Part shown: one piece after another, positions 9,672-18,499 of the stretch
How positions within the stretch are numbered: position 1 is the first letter of the stretch
Layout: every line of letters begins with the position of its first letter
Assembly: GCF_000425285.1 (NCBI RefSeq)
Contig: NZ_AUDD01000002.1
Span: 1 to 64,000 of the forward strand
DNA length: 64,000 nt
Origin: Acidipropionibacterium jensenii DSM 20535
GTDB lineage: Bacteria > Actinomycetota > Actinomycetes > Propionibacteriales > Propionibacteriaceae
Direction: 5' to 3'
The notes under the pieces: generated by a model
Told to the model about the DNA's origin: nothing
Databases searched by the model: none
Seen by the model: the letters and a program-made list of their open reading frames with translations, nothing else
Translations under genes and position numbers: made by a program

Positions 9672-10637
9672 TCAGAGTATCGGCCGGACGTGCAGCCCGA
9701 CCTCCGGGTCCACCAGCAACTCCTGGCTGGCGGGATGGCCGTCCACCTCCACGACGGCGTCGCCGGGCGTCGCCCGGCGCAGCAGGGCCAGCCCGATCGG
9801 GCCCGCCTCGTGATGCATCGCCACGGTGCCCAGGGTCCCGACCCGGCGTCCGGCCAGGGTCACCTCGCTGCCGGGTGCGGGCAGGTCGGCGTCCGAGCCG
9901 TCCAGACAGAGCAGGGTGAGCCGGCGTGGCGGCCGACCCAGGGTGTGCACCCGGGCCACCGTCTCCTGACCGCGGTAGCAGCCCTTCTCCAGATGGGTGC
10001 CGTACAGGCCGATCTCATTGGGGATGGTGCGCTCATCGGTGTCCAGGCCGATCCTCGGCAGCCCGGCGGCGATCCGCAGCGCCTCCCAGGCCCGCACCCC
10101 TACCTGGACGGCGTCCAGACTTCCGGTGATCTCGTCGAGGCGGTCCGCCGGGACCAGCAGCTCCCGGCCCTCGGCCACCTCGGAGTCCAGGCTCACCAGC
10201 GAGTCCGTCAGAGCTCCGGGAGCGGCGGTGCTGGAGGCGAGCCACAGCACCTGCAGGTCGGGACGCAGGGCCACCTCCACGCGCATCATGAAGCGCATCG
10301 AGTCCAGCCAGTCGACCAGCCCCTGCCCGCGTCCTGGCTCGGTCCAGGCCCAGAAGGTGGTGCCGTCGTCGACCCCGTGGAAGACGTGCTCGACGTGGCC
10401 GGTCGGCGAGAGCACCAGACCGGTGACCGTCCGGCCCGGTTCCAGGCCCTCGAGGAACTGGCTGGTGATCGAGTGCAGCCAGCCCAGCCGGTCGGGGCCG
10501 GTCACCGAGAAGACCTCGCGGTTGGCCAGCAGCAGCCAGCCCGAGCCGTCGGCCATCCGCCGCTGCTCCAGATTGGGATTGTCGAGATGGGACACCAGAC
10601 CGGCGTCGGGTCCCTCGGCCAGCATCACCGCCGACAT
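9672..10637 (-). CDS. ygfZ: YgfZ/GcvT-like folate-binding protein
   Basis: A 321-residue tetrahydrofolate-binding protein related to the glycine cleavage T-protein. YgfZ (IBA57) helps assemble or repair certain Fe-S enzymes such as radical-SAM MiaB. The diagnostic motif KGCYRGQE with its reactive Cys is present (EKGCYRGQETVARV, about residues 210-223). The chosen ATG at 10637 overlaps the stop of the preceding nitrobindin-like gene by one base (TGATG), so translation is coupled. The pairing of a YgfZ gene with a small heme-binding-fold gene is common in actinobacteria and hints at shared metal-cofactor handling, which is inference. Confidence 0.88.
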   Translation of the reverse strand: MSAVMLAEGPDAGLVSHLDNPNLEQRRMADGSGWLLLANREVFSVTGPDRLGWLHSITSQFLEGLEPGRTVTGLVLSPTGHVEHVFHGVDDGTTFWAWTEPGRGQGLVDWLDSMRFMMRVEVALRPDLQVLWLASSTAAPGALTDSLVSLDSEVAEGRELLVPADRLDEITGSLDAVQVGVRAWEALRIAAGLPRIGLDTDERTIPNEIGLYGTHLEKGCYRGQETVARVHTLGRPPRRLTLLCLDGSDADLPAPGSEVTLAGRRVGTLGTVAMHHEAGPIGLALLRRATPGDAVVEVDGHPASQELLVDPEVGLHVRPIL

Positions 10638-11134
10638 CAGGACCTCGCCATCCGGGCCCACATGTAGGGCTGGAGGGGGGTCTCGGCGGTGGCCCGGTCG
10701 AAGGTCCACAGCAGATCCCCCTGAACCTGCCCGTAGAGCCGCTGACCGCCGGTGTAGGGCAGATCGGCGTTCTCGGTGGTCATCACGGCATCGGTGACCA
10801 GCTCGATCCGGGCGCCGTCGATCGTGCCCGTCCAGACCTCGGCCCAGCCCTCCGGTGCGGCCATCACGACGTCGATCGTCTGATCGGGGCCCGGACGCCA
10901 GAACCCGGCCTCCATCCGCAGCGGCGCCTTCGGGGTGCCGTCGGGATTCTTGGTGAAGGTCTGGCAGACGTAGTGCAGGTAGTCGCCGCCGTTGTCGGCG
11001 AAGTCCACCTGGGCGCCGAAGTCGAAGTCGCCGTCCTCGGGGGTGGTGCCGTGGCCCTCCCCCTCCCAGTGGCCGATCATCCAGGCCAGCGGCATCAGGG
11101 CGTTGTTGAGATCATCGGGTATCTGGAAGGGCAT
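10637..11134 (-). CDS. Nitrobindin-like heme-binding-fold protein (FABP/THAP4 type)
   Basis: A 165-residue beta-barrel protein of the nitrobindin family (DUF1794). The family's GxWxGxG motif is seen as GHWEGEG near residue 22. Nitrobindins bind ferric heme and convert peroxynitrite to nitrate; the heme iron is held by a His near the C-terminus. Here the matching segment reads PLQPYMWARMARS, without His, so axial heme ligation may be lost or altered. The gene sits 5' of ygfZ with a one-base overlap. Start ATG at 11134 follows a GGAG-type site (CCAGGAGAAACCG in the minus strand). Confidence 0.8.
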   Translation of the reverse strand: MPFQIPDDLNNALMPLAWMIGHWEGEGHGTTPEDGDFDFGAQVDFADNGGDYLHYVCQTFTKNPDGTPKAPLRMEAGFWRPGPDQTIDVVMAAPEGWAEVWTGTIDGARIELVTDAVMTTENADLPYTGGQRLYGQVQGDLLWTFDRATAETPLQPYMWARMARS

Positions 11135-11181
11135 CGGTTTCTCCTGGGACTCGGCGAGGGCGGTGAGTGGTCGGGTGCGGG

Positions 11182-11292
11182 TCAGACGCCGGGGCCGGCC
11201 CTGCGCAGCAGCTCCCGAACCACCAGCACCAGCAACCCCACGGTCACCGACAGGCAGGCGGCCACCAGGACGACGAGATCAAGTGTGGCCAT
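11182..11292 (-). CDS. 36-residue single-span membrane microprotein
   Basis: The frame reads MATLDLVVLVAACLSVTVGL and then a further hydrophobic stretch ending in VVRELLRRAGPGV. This gives one strong membrane helix followed by positively charged residues. There is no ribosome binding site, but TAGAAT ends exactly six bases before the ATG, the pattern of a leaderless transcript seen at several genes in this window. It lies 47 bases before the nitrobindin gene on the same strand and may form the first cistron of that operon. Function unknown. The promoter fit and clean hydrophobicity support it as real despite its size. Confidence 0.6.
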   Translation of the reverse strand: MATLDLVVLVAACLSVTVGLLVLVVRELLRRAGPGV

Positions 11293-11298
11293 GGGGGG

Positions 11299-11304
11299 AT
11301 TCTA
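11299..11304 (-). promoter_or_regulatory. Leaderless -10 element (TAGAAT)
   Basis: TAGAAT on the minus strand followed by six C residues and then the ATG at 11292, predicting that the transcript starts at the start codon. Confidence 0.55.
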
Positions 11305-11424
11305 TGTCCGGGGCAAGGATCCCCGGGGACCCCGCCGAGGCGTCGTAGCATGTGCGGCGGCGATGCCGCGGCCGGATCCCGGACCCGCGACGACTCGTAC
11401 CTCGAATGGATCAGGGAGAACCAC

Positions 11425-11580
11425 ATGTGCCATCAGATCACCTGCCCCCGCTGCGGGAAGCCCACCTGGCAGGGATGCGGTGAGCACATCGACCAGGCGC
11501 TGTGGGGCGTGGCGGTGGCCGATCGTTGCCACTGCCAGCCCGCCACCCAGCAGGAGCACGACATCCGGGTCGCCCGGTGA
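11425..11580 (+). CDS. 51-residue cysteine-rich CxxC microprotein
   Basis: Encodes [20 protein letters not shown] and a further 31 residues. The CPRCGK...GCG knuckle resembles half of a zinc ribbon, and a later CHC adds further ligands. GGGAG lies six bases before the ATG at 11425, and the stop overlaps the GTG start of dtd as GTGA, so the two are translated together. A TAGCAT -10 candidate sits at 11346-11351. Similar short CxxC proteins are annotated widely in actinobacteria without known function. A role tied to tRNA quality control is only suggested by the coupling. Confidence 0.7.
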   Translation: MCHQITCPRCGKPTWQGCGEHIDQALWGVAVADRCHCQPATQQEHDIRVAR

Positions 11581-12014
11581 GAGTGGTCATCCAGCGCGCG
11601 CTGGAGGGCCGGGTCAGCGTCGACGGCCGGACCGTCGGGCAGTTGACCTCGCCCGGTCTGGTGATCCTGGCCGGCATCACCCACGACGACACCCCTGCCG
11701 TGGTGGAGAAGGTGGCGTCCAAGGTGTGGGGACTGCGGATCCTCGAGGATGAGCGGTCGGCCTCCGACATCGGGGCGCCGCTGCTGGTGGTCAGCCAGTT
11801 CACCCTCTACGCGGGGACCCGCAAGGGACGTCGTCCCACCTGGAACGCCGCGGCCCCCGGCCCGGTCTCCGAACCCCTCATCGACCACTTCGTCGAGCAC
11901 CTGCGCACCCTGGGCGCCCATGTCGAGACCGGCGTCTTCGGCGCCGACATGAAGGTCAGCCTGGTCAACGACGGCCCGGTGACGATCATCATCGACTCCG
12001 ACACCTGGCAGTAA
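11577..12014 (+). CDS. dtd: D-aminoacyl-tRNA deacylase
   Basis: A 145-residue cytoplasmic proofreading enzyme that hydrolyses D-aminoacyl-tRNA. Family signatures are [15 protein letters not shown] (the SQxTL motif) in the middle and [10 protein letters not shown] (the NxGP(V/F)T motif) near the end. These form the cross-subunit active site of the dimer. It starts with GTG inside the stop of the CxxC microprotein gene. Length matches the family (about 145). Confidence 0.93.
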   Translation: MRVVIQRALEGRVSVDGRTVGQLTSPGLVILAGITHDDTPAVVEKVASKVWGLRILEDERSASDIGAPLLVVSQFTLYAGTRKGRRPTWNAAAPGPVSEPLIDHFVEHLRTLGAHVETGVFGADMKVSLVNDGPVTIIIDSDTWQ

Positions 12015-12093
12015 CCGGCTCGAGACGGCGGGACCGCCGCTGGACCGCGGAACTGGACGTCGGGATCGAGCGCGACGACCGGCTGTCCCGAAG

Positions 12094-12116
12094 TTGTCGG
12101 ACCTGCCCTGCATACT
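12094..12116 (+). promoter_or_regulatory. Possible RecA-independent DNA-damage (RecA-NDp/PafBC) promoter
   Basis: TTGTCGGAC, eight bases, then CATACT fits the published mycobacterial consensus tTGTCRGtg-N8-TAnnnT apart from GTG to GAC and T to C at the first -10 base. It lies 54 bases before the MFS gene at 12170. The same spacing occurs before radA. Confidence 0.4.
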
Positions 12117-12169
12117 GTGTGTCGGTCAGTCCGATCCGGTCACCGGCCGGACCCAACCGAGGAGGGGCC

Positions 12170-13651
12170 GTGAAGAGCTTCCATCACGTCCTGGTCAACA
12201 CCCTGCTCGCGAACGTGACGACGAGTTTCCTGTGGTTCGCGCTCACCTTCTGGATCTACCTCGAGACCCGATCGGTGCTCGCCACCGGTATCGTCGGCGG
12301 CGGGTACATGGCCATGGTGGCCCTGTGCTCGCTGGCCTTCGGGGTGATCGTGGACCACAACCGCAAGAAGAAGGTCATGGTGATCGCCCAGGTGGTCACC
12401 CTGGGCACCTACCTGCTGGCCGGCGGCATGTGGGTCGTGCTGCCCGACGAGTCCTTCCTCAGCATCTCCTCCCCCGCGTTCTGGGCCTTCATCGGCGTCA
12501 TCCTCGCCGGCAGCGTGGTGGAGAACATGCGCAACATCGCGCTGTCCACCACCGTGACACTGCTGGTCCCCGACGACCGGCGGGACAGGGCCAACGGCCT
12601 GGTGGGGGTGGTGCAGGGGATCGCCTTCATGGTGACCTCGGTCTTCTCCGGGCTGTCCATCGGATATCTGGGGATGGGACCCACCCTGCTCATCGCCCTG
12701 GTGGCCACCGGAGCCGCCATGGCCCATCTGGTGACCATCTCGATCCCCGAGGACAGGATCATGACGGCGGCCCGGAGCACCCCCGCGGAGTCCTCTCCCG
12801 AGGGCGGCCAGGAGGTGCCCGGCAGAACCGCCGACAGCACCGGGATCCCCGCCGGCACCACCGACAGCGCCGAGACTCCCGCCGGGGTCCCGAGTCCCGA
12901 CGGCGCCCCGGCCCCGGAGCCCGCTCTGACCCTGAGGCAGCGCATCGATCTGTCCGGCTCGATCGCGGCCATCCGCTCGGTGCCCGGGCTGATCGCCCTG
13001 ATCCTGTTCACCTGTTTCAACAATCTGGTGGGCGGGGTCTACATGGCGCTGATGGACCCCTACGGACTGGAGCTGATGTCCGCCCAGGCCTGGGGTCTGG
13101 TGCTGGGCGTCACCAGCATCGGGTTCATCGTGGGCGGCGGGATCATCGCCAGGACCGGCCTGGGCCACAACCCGGTGCGCACCCTGCTGATGGTCAACAT
13201 CGGGGTGGCGGTGGTCGGCGCCGTCTTCGCGATCCGGGAGTCCTGGGTGCTGTTCGCGGTGGGGATCTTCGTCTACATGTGCATGATCCCGGCCGCGGAG
13301 GCCGCCGAGCAGACGATCCTGCAGAGAGTGGTGCCGTTCGAGAGACAGGGTCGGGTCTTCGGGTTCGCCCAGAGTCTGGAGACGGCCGCCGCCCCGGTTT
13401 CGGCCTTCCTGGTGGCGCCGGTGGCGGAGTTCGCGGTCATCCCCTGGATGCGCGAGGGGTCCGGGCAGCATCTCCTCGGCTGGCTGCTCGGGCGCGGGGA
13501 CACCCGTGGCATCGCCCTGATGTTCCTGCTCGCGGGTCTGGTCATGCTGATCGCGGTGGCGCTGGCCTTCATGTCGCCGCAGTACCGGAGCCTGTCGACC
13601 CACTACGCGGGCACCCGACAGTCGCTCCCGGCTGCAGGAGGCACTGCGTGA
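12170..13651 (+). CDS. MFS transporter with long central loop
   Basis: A 493-residue major facilitator protein. Residues after about 170 form the second half. Between segments 6 and 7 (about residues 205-265) is a Pro/Ser/Thr/Gly-rich cytoplasmic loop of about 60 residues, much longer than usual. The loop between segments 2 and 3 reads DHNRKKKVM, a variant of motif A. The GTG at 12170 has AGGAGG seven bases upstream and is preferred over earlier in-frame starts. The fold is most like the macrolide/siderophore exporter group. Substrate unknown. Confidence 0.75.
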   Translation: MKSFHHVLVNTLLANVTTSFLWFALTFWIYLETRSVLATGIVGGGYMAMVALCSLAFGVIVDHNRKKKVMVIAQVVTLGTYLLAGGMWVVLPDESFLSISSPAFWAFIGVILAGSVVENMRNIALSTTVTLLVPDDRRDRANGLVGVVQGIAFMVTSVFSGLSIGYLGMGPTLLIALVATGAAMAHLVTISIPEDRIMTAARSTPAESSPEGGQEVPGRTADSTGIPAGTTDSAETPAGVPSPDGAPAPEPALTLRQRIDLSGSIAAIRSVPGLIALILFTCFNNLVGGVYMALMDPYGLELMSAQAWGLVLGVTSIGFIVGGGIIARTGLGHNPVRTLLMVNIGVAVVGAVFAIRESWVLFAVGIFVYMCMIPAAEAAEQTILQRVVPFERQGRVFGFAQSLETAAAPVSAFLVAPVAEFAVIPWMREGSGQHLLGWLLGRGDTRGIALMFLLAGLVMLIAVALAFMSPQYRSLSTHYAGTRQSLPAAGGTA

Positions 13652-13652
13652 C

Positions 13653-13696
13653 GATGCCCGCGGGAATAGATGCCCGCGGGAATAATTGACATGTCA
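13653..13696 (+). promoter_or_regulatory. Tandem 16 bp repeat and palindrome at the luciferase-like gene
   Basis: GATGCCCGCGGGAATA occurs twice head to tail at 13653-13668 and 13669-13684, each with the palindrome CCCGCGGG. It is followed by the palindrome TGACATGTCA at 13687-13696, which contains a TTGACA hexamer at 13686-13691. The layout looks like an operator array upstream of the gene at 13714. No convincing -10 follows at 17 bases. Confidence 0.5.
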
Positions 13697-13713
13697 CGGA
13701 CATTGATGCGGAC

Positions 13714-14769
13714 ATGAAGAGTTTCGGATTCCTCTCCTTCGGCCACTACGGCCGGGGCACCGGACCCTACGACCCGGACGCCGCCCGAGCCCTGCGCGAG
13801 GCGATCGAGATCGCCCAGGGAGCTGATGAACTGGGCGTCAACGGGGCCTACTTCCGGGTCCACCACTTCGCCCGGCAGGCGGCCTCCCCGATGCCGCTGC
13901 TGTCGGCGATCGCCGCCACCACGAAGCGCATCGAGGTGGGTACCGGGGTCATCGACATGCGCTACGAGAACCCCCTGTACCTGGCCGAGGAGGCCGGGGC
14001 GCTCGATCTCATCGCCGACAACCGGATCGCCCTGGGCATCAGCCGGGGATCCCCAGAACCCGCACTGCGCGGATACCAGGCCTTCGGCTACACCGGGTCG
14101 AGTGACCCCCGCGGGGCCGACCTCGCCCGCGACAAGTTCGACCTCTTCCTGCGCGCGATCGGGGGAGAACGGGTCGCCGAGGCCGACCCCGAGCAGTTCG
14201 GCCCCGGCCAGCGACTGAGGATCGAACCGCACTCCCCCGGCCTCACCGACCGCATCTGGTGGGGATCGGGCACCGCGGCGACCGCCGAGTGGGTGGGGCG
14301 ACTCGGGGTCAACCTGATGAGCTCGACACTGCTCACCGAGGCGAACGGCGGATCCTTCGCCGAGATCCAGGCCGCTCAGATCCGCGCCTACCGGCAGGCC
14401 TGGAAGGAGGCCGGCCACACCCGGACCCCGCGGGTCTCGGTGAGCCGCTCGATCTTCCCGGTGCTCAGCAAGGAGGACCTCTGGTTCGCCGCCCCGATGG
14501 GCGACCAGTCCCGCGATCAGATCGGCATGATCGACGGCTTCGTCTCAACCTTCGGCAAGACCTACTCCGGTGATCCGGACACCCTGATCGCCGAGCTGAA
14601 GGCCGACGTCGCCATCCAGGAGGCGGACACCCTGATGCTCACCATCCCCTCGCAGCTGGGACCCGAGGTCAACCTGAGACTGCTGGAGAACTTCGCCACC
14701 CACATCGCCCCGGCCCTGGGCTGGCAGCCCAACACCGAGGGGCCGACCACCGGCTACCCGATCGACTGA
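13714..14769 (+). CDS. LLM-class flavin-dependent oxidoreductase
   Basis: A 351-residue TIM-barrel enzyme of the bacterial luciferase-like monooxygenase family, using FMN or F420. Features include the early strand MKSFGFLSFGHY, RVHHFARQAASPMPLLSAIAA-type helix text near residues 48-68, the conserved VGTGVIDMRYENPL segment at about 73-88 and ALGISRGSPEP at about 108-118. These match FMN-type members often annotated as alkane monooxygenase-like. It stands alone behind the repeat array and 62 bases after the MFS gene, so it could share its control. The substrate cannot be told. Confidence 0.8.
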   Translation: MKSFGFLSFGHYGRGTGPYDPDAARALREAIEIAQGADELGVNGAYFRVHHFARQAASPMPLLSAIAATTKRIEVGTGVIDMRYENPLYLAEEAGALDLIADNRIALGISRGSPEPALRGYQAFGYTGSSDPRGADLARDKFDLFLRAIGGERVAEADPEQFGPGQRLRIEPHSPGLTDRIWWGSGTAATAEWVGRLGVNLMSSTLLTEANGGSFAEIQAAQIRAYRQAWKEAGHTRTPRVSVSRSIFPVLSKEDLWFAAPMGDQSRDQIGMIDGFVSTFGKTYSGDPDTLIAELKADVAIQEADTLMLTIPSQLGPEVNLRLLENFATHIAPALGWQPNTEGPTTGYPID

Positions 14770-14842
14770 GTGCCGCTGCCGAGCCGGCCGGACTCCCCTG
14801 TCGGGCCGGTTGGGCGCTCCGCCCGACCGGCCGCGACCTCGG

Positions 14843-15331
14843 CTAGCCGACCGACTGGAACCCCGTTGCCGCGCAGATGCGCGGCAACGGCTGGTCCTGG
14901 GAGTCATGTCCGGGGATGAGAATCCCCACCACCAGGCCGATCACCATGCACAGGACCGCGGCCAGCAGCACCCAGGACCACCGGATGCCGTGCGGGCCGT
15001 CGAAGCCGTGCCCGGAGGCCCGGTGGTAGCCGGCGGTATGACCCACCACGACGCTGGGCCCCTCCCCGTCGGGATCGCCCAGGCTGAGCAGCCCACCGGT
15101 GGTCGGGTCGAGGGTGTCGTCTCCGCGACTCTCCTCGGAACGAGTCTTCTCTGACCGGCCCTTCTCGGAACGAGCCTTCTCGCCGGGCTCGCCGGCACCG
15201 GATCCGGTGGTCTCGACAGCGTCCTCATCGCCGCTGCGCTCACCGGGATCGCGTGGGTCAGACTCCCCCGCGTCGCCGTCCTCCTGGGAGCGCGCGGGTC
15301 TGAACCAGTTGTCAGGAAGGTCCGAGACCAC
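14843..15331 (-). CDS. Acidic single-span membrane protein, unknown function
   Basis: A 162-residue protein. The first 110 residues are hydrophilic and strongly acidic, with a short charged repeat of the form EKxRSE (EKARSEKGRSEKTRSE, about residues 51-66). One membrane helix lies at about 118-140 (WSWVLLAAVLCMVIGLVVGI), followed by a short tail with one Cys. The GTG at 15331 follows TAAGAT by six bases, so it appears to be leaderless. It is divergent from glnR. I do not recognise the family; an intrinsically disordered cytoplasmic region anchored by a C-terminal helix is the best description. Confidence 0.65.
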   Translation of the reverse strand: MVSDLPDNWFRPARSQEDGDAGESDPRDPGERSGDEDAVETTGSGAGEPGEKARSEKGRSEKTRSEESRGDDTLDPTTGGLLSLGDPDGEGPSVVVGHTAGYHRASGHGFDGPHGIRWSWVLLAAVLCMVIGLVVGILIPGHDSQDQPLPRICAATGFQSVG

Positions 15332-15337
15332 CCAGCG

Positions 15338-15343
15338 ATCTTA
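15338..15343 (-). promoter_or_regulatory. Leaderless -10 element (TAAGAT)
   Basis: TAAGAT on the minus strand, six bases before the GTG start at 15331. Confidence 0.5.
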
Positions 15344-15568
15344 TGTGCCCGATGCACACCAGCACGAAAAATGCGCCATTCCGGGCCCATCTGGGGCAGA
15401 ATGCACATCAGAGTCGATCACTGGTCCACAAGCAGTTCCATCGATGAGGGGTCATCGGGGCGGGCACCGTCGGGTGCCGAACTCCCACCCCGCTACGATG
15501 GCGTCGTCATCCGGATGGTGACCGTGCTCACAATCCTGTGGCAGGCCGTGGGAAGGATAAGGCGCATC

Positions 15569-16213
15569 GTGTCGAGACTGGCTCTTGTGGGGCCCGCAGA
15601 CGAGCCGCTGCCGGAGGCACTCGAGCTGCTCCCTCACACCACCATCCGCTACGACGACATCGAGGACTGTCTGGATCATCTGGACACCACCGACGTCGTC
15701 CTGGTGGACTGCCGCACCGAACCGGCCAGAGCGCGCGAGACCTGCCTGCAGCTGTCCTCCCGGGAGTCGACGGTCCCGGTGATGCTTCTCGCCTCGGCCA
15801 AGACCCTCTCGGTGGTGACCCGGGACTGGGGGGCCGACGACTTCCTCACCGACACCGCTACCTCCCTGGAGGCCGACGCCCGACTGCGGTTCGTCGCCTC
15901 GGGACACGAGACCAAGGAGCTGGTCGCCGGCCCCTTCACCGTCGACGAGGACGCCTACACGGCCTCGGTCGGGGGCACCAGCCTGGACCTCACCTACACC
16001 GAGTTCGAACTGCTGAAGTTCCTCGTCGGCCATCCCGGCCGGGTGCTCACCCGCGATGTGCTGCTCTCAGAGGTCTGGGGCTACGACTACTACGGCGGCA
16101 CCCGCACCGTCGACGTCCACATCCGGCGGCTGCGCGCCAAGATCGGCCCGGAGTACGAGGGTCACATCCAGACCGTCCGGTCGGTGGGATACCGCTTCCA
16201 GGCCCAGCGCTGA
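15569..16213 (+). CDS. glnR: GlnR-type nitrogen response regulator (OmpR family)
   Basis: A 214-residue regulator: receiver domain to about residue 110, then a winged-helix DNA-binding domain (LDLTYTEFELLKFLVGHPGR, then LSEVWGYDYYGGTRTVDVHI). The receiver matches actinobacterial GlnR (DVVLVDCRTEPARARETCLQL), an orphan regulator working without a kinase as a dimer and controlling ammonium and glutamine genes. It is shorter than Streptomyces GlnR (about 250-270) because the acidic C-terminal tail is missing. The GTG at 15569 was chosen because the N-terminus then aligns (VSRLALVGPAD). AAGG lies six bases upstream, and TACGAT at 15495-15500 is a -10 candidate. Confidence 0.85.
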   Translation: MSRLALVGPADEPLPEALELLPHTTIRYDDIEDCLDHLDTTDVVLVDCRTEPARARETCLQLSSRESTVPVMLLASAKTLSVVTRDWGADDFLTDTATSLEADARLRFVASGHETKELVAGPFTVDEDAYTASVGGTSLDLTYTEFELLKFLVGHPGRVLTRDVLLSEVWGYDYYGGTRTVDVHIRRLRAKIGPEYEGHIQTVRSVGYRFQAQR

Positions 16214-16351
16214 CCCGCCGGCAGGGCCGGCCGCCACGGCGGCGGGATTCCGACCGGCCCTTCACCCACGTCCCGTCCGATAGATTTGTGGCCGACAGAC
16301 CGGACGGCCACAACCGACGACACCGTCCCGGTTCCCACAAGGAGCAGCCAG

Positions 16352-18499
16352 ATGGCCAAGCAGTCAGTCACCCCTTCAGCGGCCAGACAGGCGGCCCAGA
16401 AGGCCAAGCGCAAGGCCCCCGCGTCCGACCAGGACCTTCCGGTCGACCGCTACTCCGACCGCGAGCTGTCCTGGTTGGCCTTCAACAACCGGGTCCTCGA
16501 CCTGGCCCGTGACGCCGAGCGCATCCCGCTGCTGGAGCGCGCGAAGTTCCTGGCCATCTTCTCCAGCAACCTCGACGAGTTCTACATGGTCCGGGTGGCC
16601 GGGCTGAAGCGCCGCATCGACGCCGGCGTCGCGGTGCCCACCCTCACCGGCCAGATGCCGCGCGACCTCCACGAGGCGATCCTGGACCGCACCCACGAGC
16701 TGGTGAGCGCCCAGTCGAGAGTCTTCTCCAAGGACGTCCGCCCGGCGCTGGGCCAGGAGGGCATCCACATCCTCACCTGGTCGGAGCTGGACGACGAGGA
16801 GAAGGACCGGATGCGCACCCTCTTCTCCGAACGGGTCTTCCCGGTCCTCACCCCGCTGGCGGTCGACCCCTCCCACCCCTTCCCCTACATCCGCGGGCTG
16901 TCCATCAACCTCGGCGTGATGCTGCGCAACCTGGTCACCGGCACCAATCAGTTCGCCCGGGTCAAGGTGCCCTCGGTGCTTCCCCGGTTCATCGACCTGG
17001 GACACGGCCGGTTCCTCCCCCTGGAGGAGGTCATCAGCCGCCACCTCGACCAGCTGTTCACCGGGATGCACGTCATTCAGCACACCACTTTCCGGGTGAC
17101 CCGCAACGAGGACGTCGAGGTCGAGGAGGACGACGCCGAGAACCTCCTCTTCGCCCTCGAGAAGGAGCTGCTGCGCCGCGAGGTGGGCCGGCCACCGGTC
17201 CGCCTGGAGGTTCAGGACGACATCCAGGACGACATGCTCGAACTGCTCACCCGCGAGCTCGGCGTCTCCGAGCGGGAGGTCTTCCGGCTGCCCGCCCCGC
17301 TGGACCTCACCGGGCTGTTCTCCCTGGGCGACGTCGACCGCGACGACCTCAAGTACCCCAACTTCCTGCCCATCACCCACCCCCACCTGGCGGAGGTCGA
17401 GACCGCCCGGCCGGCCAACATCCTGGCCGCCATCCGGCGTCGTGACGTCCTGGTCCACCACCCCTATGACTCCTTCGCCACCAGCGTCCAGCGGTTCATC
17501 GAGCAGGCGGCCGCCGATCCCAAGGTGCTGGCCATCAAGCAGACCCTCTACCGCACCTCCGGCGACTCCCCGATCGTCGACGCCCTGGTGGAGGCCGCCC
17601 AGGCCGGCAAGCAGGTGCTCGCCGTGGTGGAGATCAAGGCGCGCTTCGACGAGCAGGCCAATATCGGCTGGGCCCGGGTGCTGGAGAAGGCCGGGGTGCA
17701 CGTGGTCTACGGGATGGTGGGTCTCAAGACCCACTGCAAACTCTCCCTGGCGATCCGCGACGAGGGCGACAGCCTGCGCCGCTACGCCCACATCGGCACC
17801 GGCAACTACAACCCGAAGACCGCCCGACAGTACGAGGACCTGGGGCTGCTCACCTGCAACCCGATCATCACCGACGACGTCGCCCGGCTGTTCAACCACC
17901 TGTCCGGGATGACCGCCGAGAAACGCTACCGCCGACTGCTGGTGGCCCCCGAGGGGATCCGCAGCGGCATCCTGGAGGCGATCGACCGGGAGATCACCGC
18001 CAAGAAGGAGGGCCGGACGGCCGGGGTCAAGATCAAGGTCAACGCGATCGTCGACGAGGCGATCATCGACGCCCTCTACCGCGCCTCGCGCGCCGGGGTC
18101 CCGGTGGACCTGTGGGTGCGCGGGATGTGCAGCATCCGGCCGGGCATCCCCGGGCTGAGCGAGAACATCCGGGTCCGCTCGATCCTGGGCCGGTTCCTGG
18201 AGCACTCGAGGGTCTTCTGGTTCGCCAACGGCGGGCGTCCGACGGTGGCGATCGGCTCGGCCGACCTCATGCACCGCAACCTGGACCGCCGCGTCGAGGT
18301 GCTGGTAAGCCTGTCGAACAAGGACCACATCGCCGAGATCGAGAACCTCTTCGCGCTGGCCTTCAACGAGCACACCATCTCCTGGCAGCTGCGCGACCGC
18401 GAGTGGACCCAGGTCTCCCGCGACGCCGACGGCCAGATCCTCACCGATCTGCAGGAACGACTCATCGCCGAGACCCGGACCAGGGGGCGTCACCGATGA
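16352..18499 (+). CDS. ppk: Polyphosphate kinase 1
   Basis: A 715-residue enzyme that makes inorganic polyphosphate from ATP through a phospho-histidine. The four-domain PPK1 layout is complete: N-terminal [16 protein letters not shown], head domain, and two PLD-like catalytic domains with [12 protein letters not shown], the phosphorylated His in LKTHCKLSL, and [13 protein letters not shown] near the end. AGGAG lies seven bases before the ATG at 16352. A TAGATT -10 candidate lies at 16282-16287. The stop overlaps the start of the next gene (ATGA). Polyphosphate storage is well known in propionibacteria and fits the adjacent Pst system. Confidence 0.97.
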   Translation: MAKQSVTPSAARQAAQKAKRKAPASDQDLPVDRYSDRELSWLAFNNRVLDLARDAERIPLLERAKFLAIFSSNLDEFYMVRVAGLKRRIDAGVAVPTLTGQMPRDLHEAILDRTHELVSAQSRVFSKDVRPALGQEGIHILTWSELDDEEKDRMRTLFSERVFPVLTPLAVDPSHPFPYIRGLSINLGVMLRNLVTGTNQFARVKVPSVLPRFIDLGHGRFLPLEEVISRHLDQLFTGMHVIQHTTFRVTRNEDVEVEEDDAENLLFALEKELLRREVGRPPVRLEVQDDIQDDMLELLTRELGVSEREVFRLPAPLDLTGLFSLGDVDRDDLKYPNFLPITHPHLAEVETARPANILAAIRRRDVLVHHPYDSFATSVQRFIEQAAADPKVLAIKQTLYRTSGDSPIVDALVEAAQAGKQVLAVVEIKARFDEQANIGWARVLEKAGVHVVYGMVGLKTHCKLSLAIRDEGDSLRRYAHIGTGNYNPKTARQYEDLGLLTCNPIITDDVARLFNHLSGMTAEKRYRRLLVAPEGIRSGILEAIDREITAKKEGRTAGVKIKVNAIVDEAIIDALYRASRAGVPVDLWVRGMCSIRPGIPGLSENIRVRSILGRFLEHSRVFWFANGGRPTVAIGSADLMHRNLDRRVEVLVSLSNKDHIAEIENLFALAFNEHTISWQLRDREWTQVSRDADGQILTDLQERLIAETRTRGRHR

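Noticed and set aside
16260-16270. PHO box upstream of ppk
   Set aside because: Only one half-unit (CTTCACCCACG) is seen; the adjacent 11 bases do not match.
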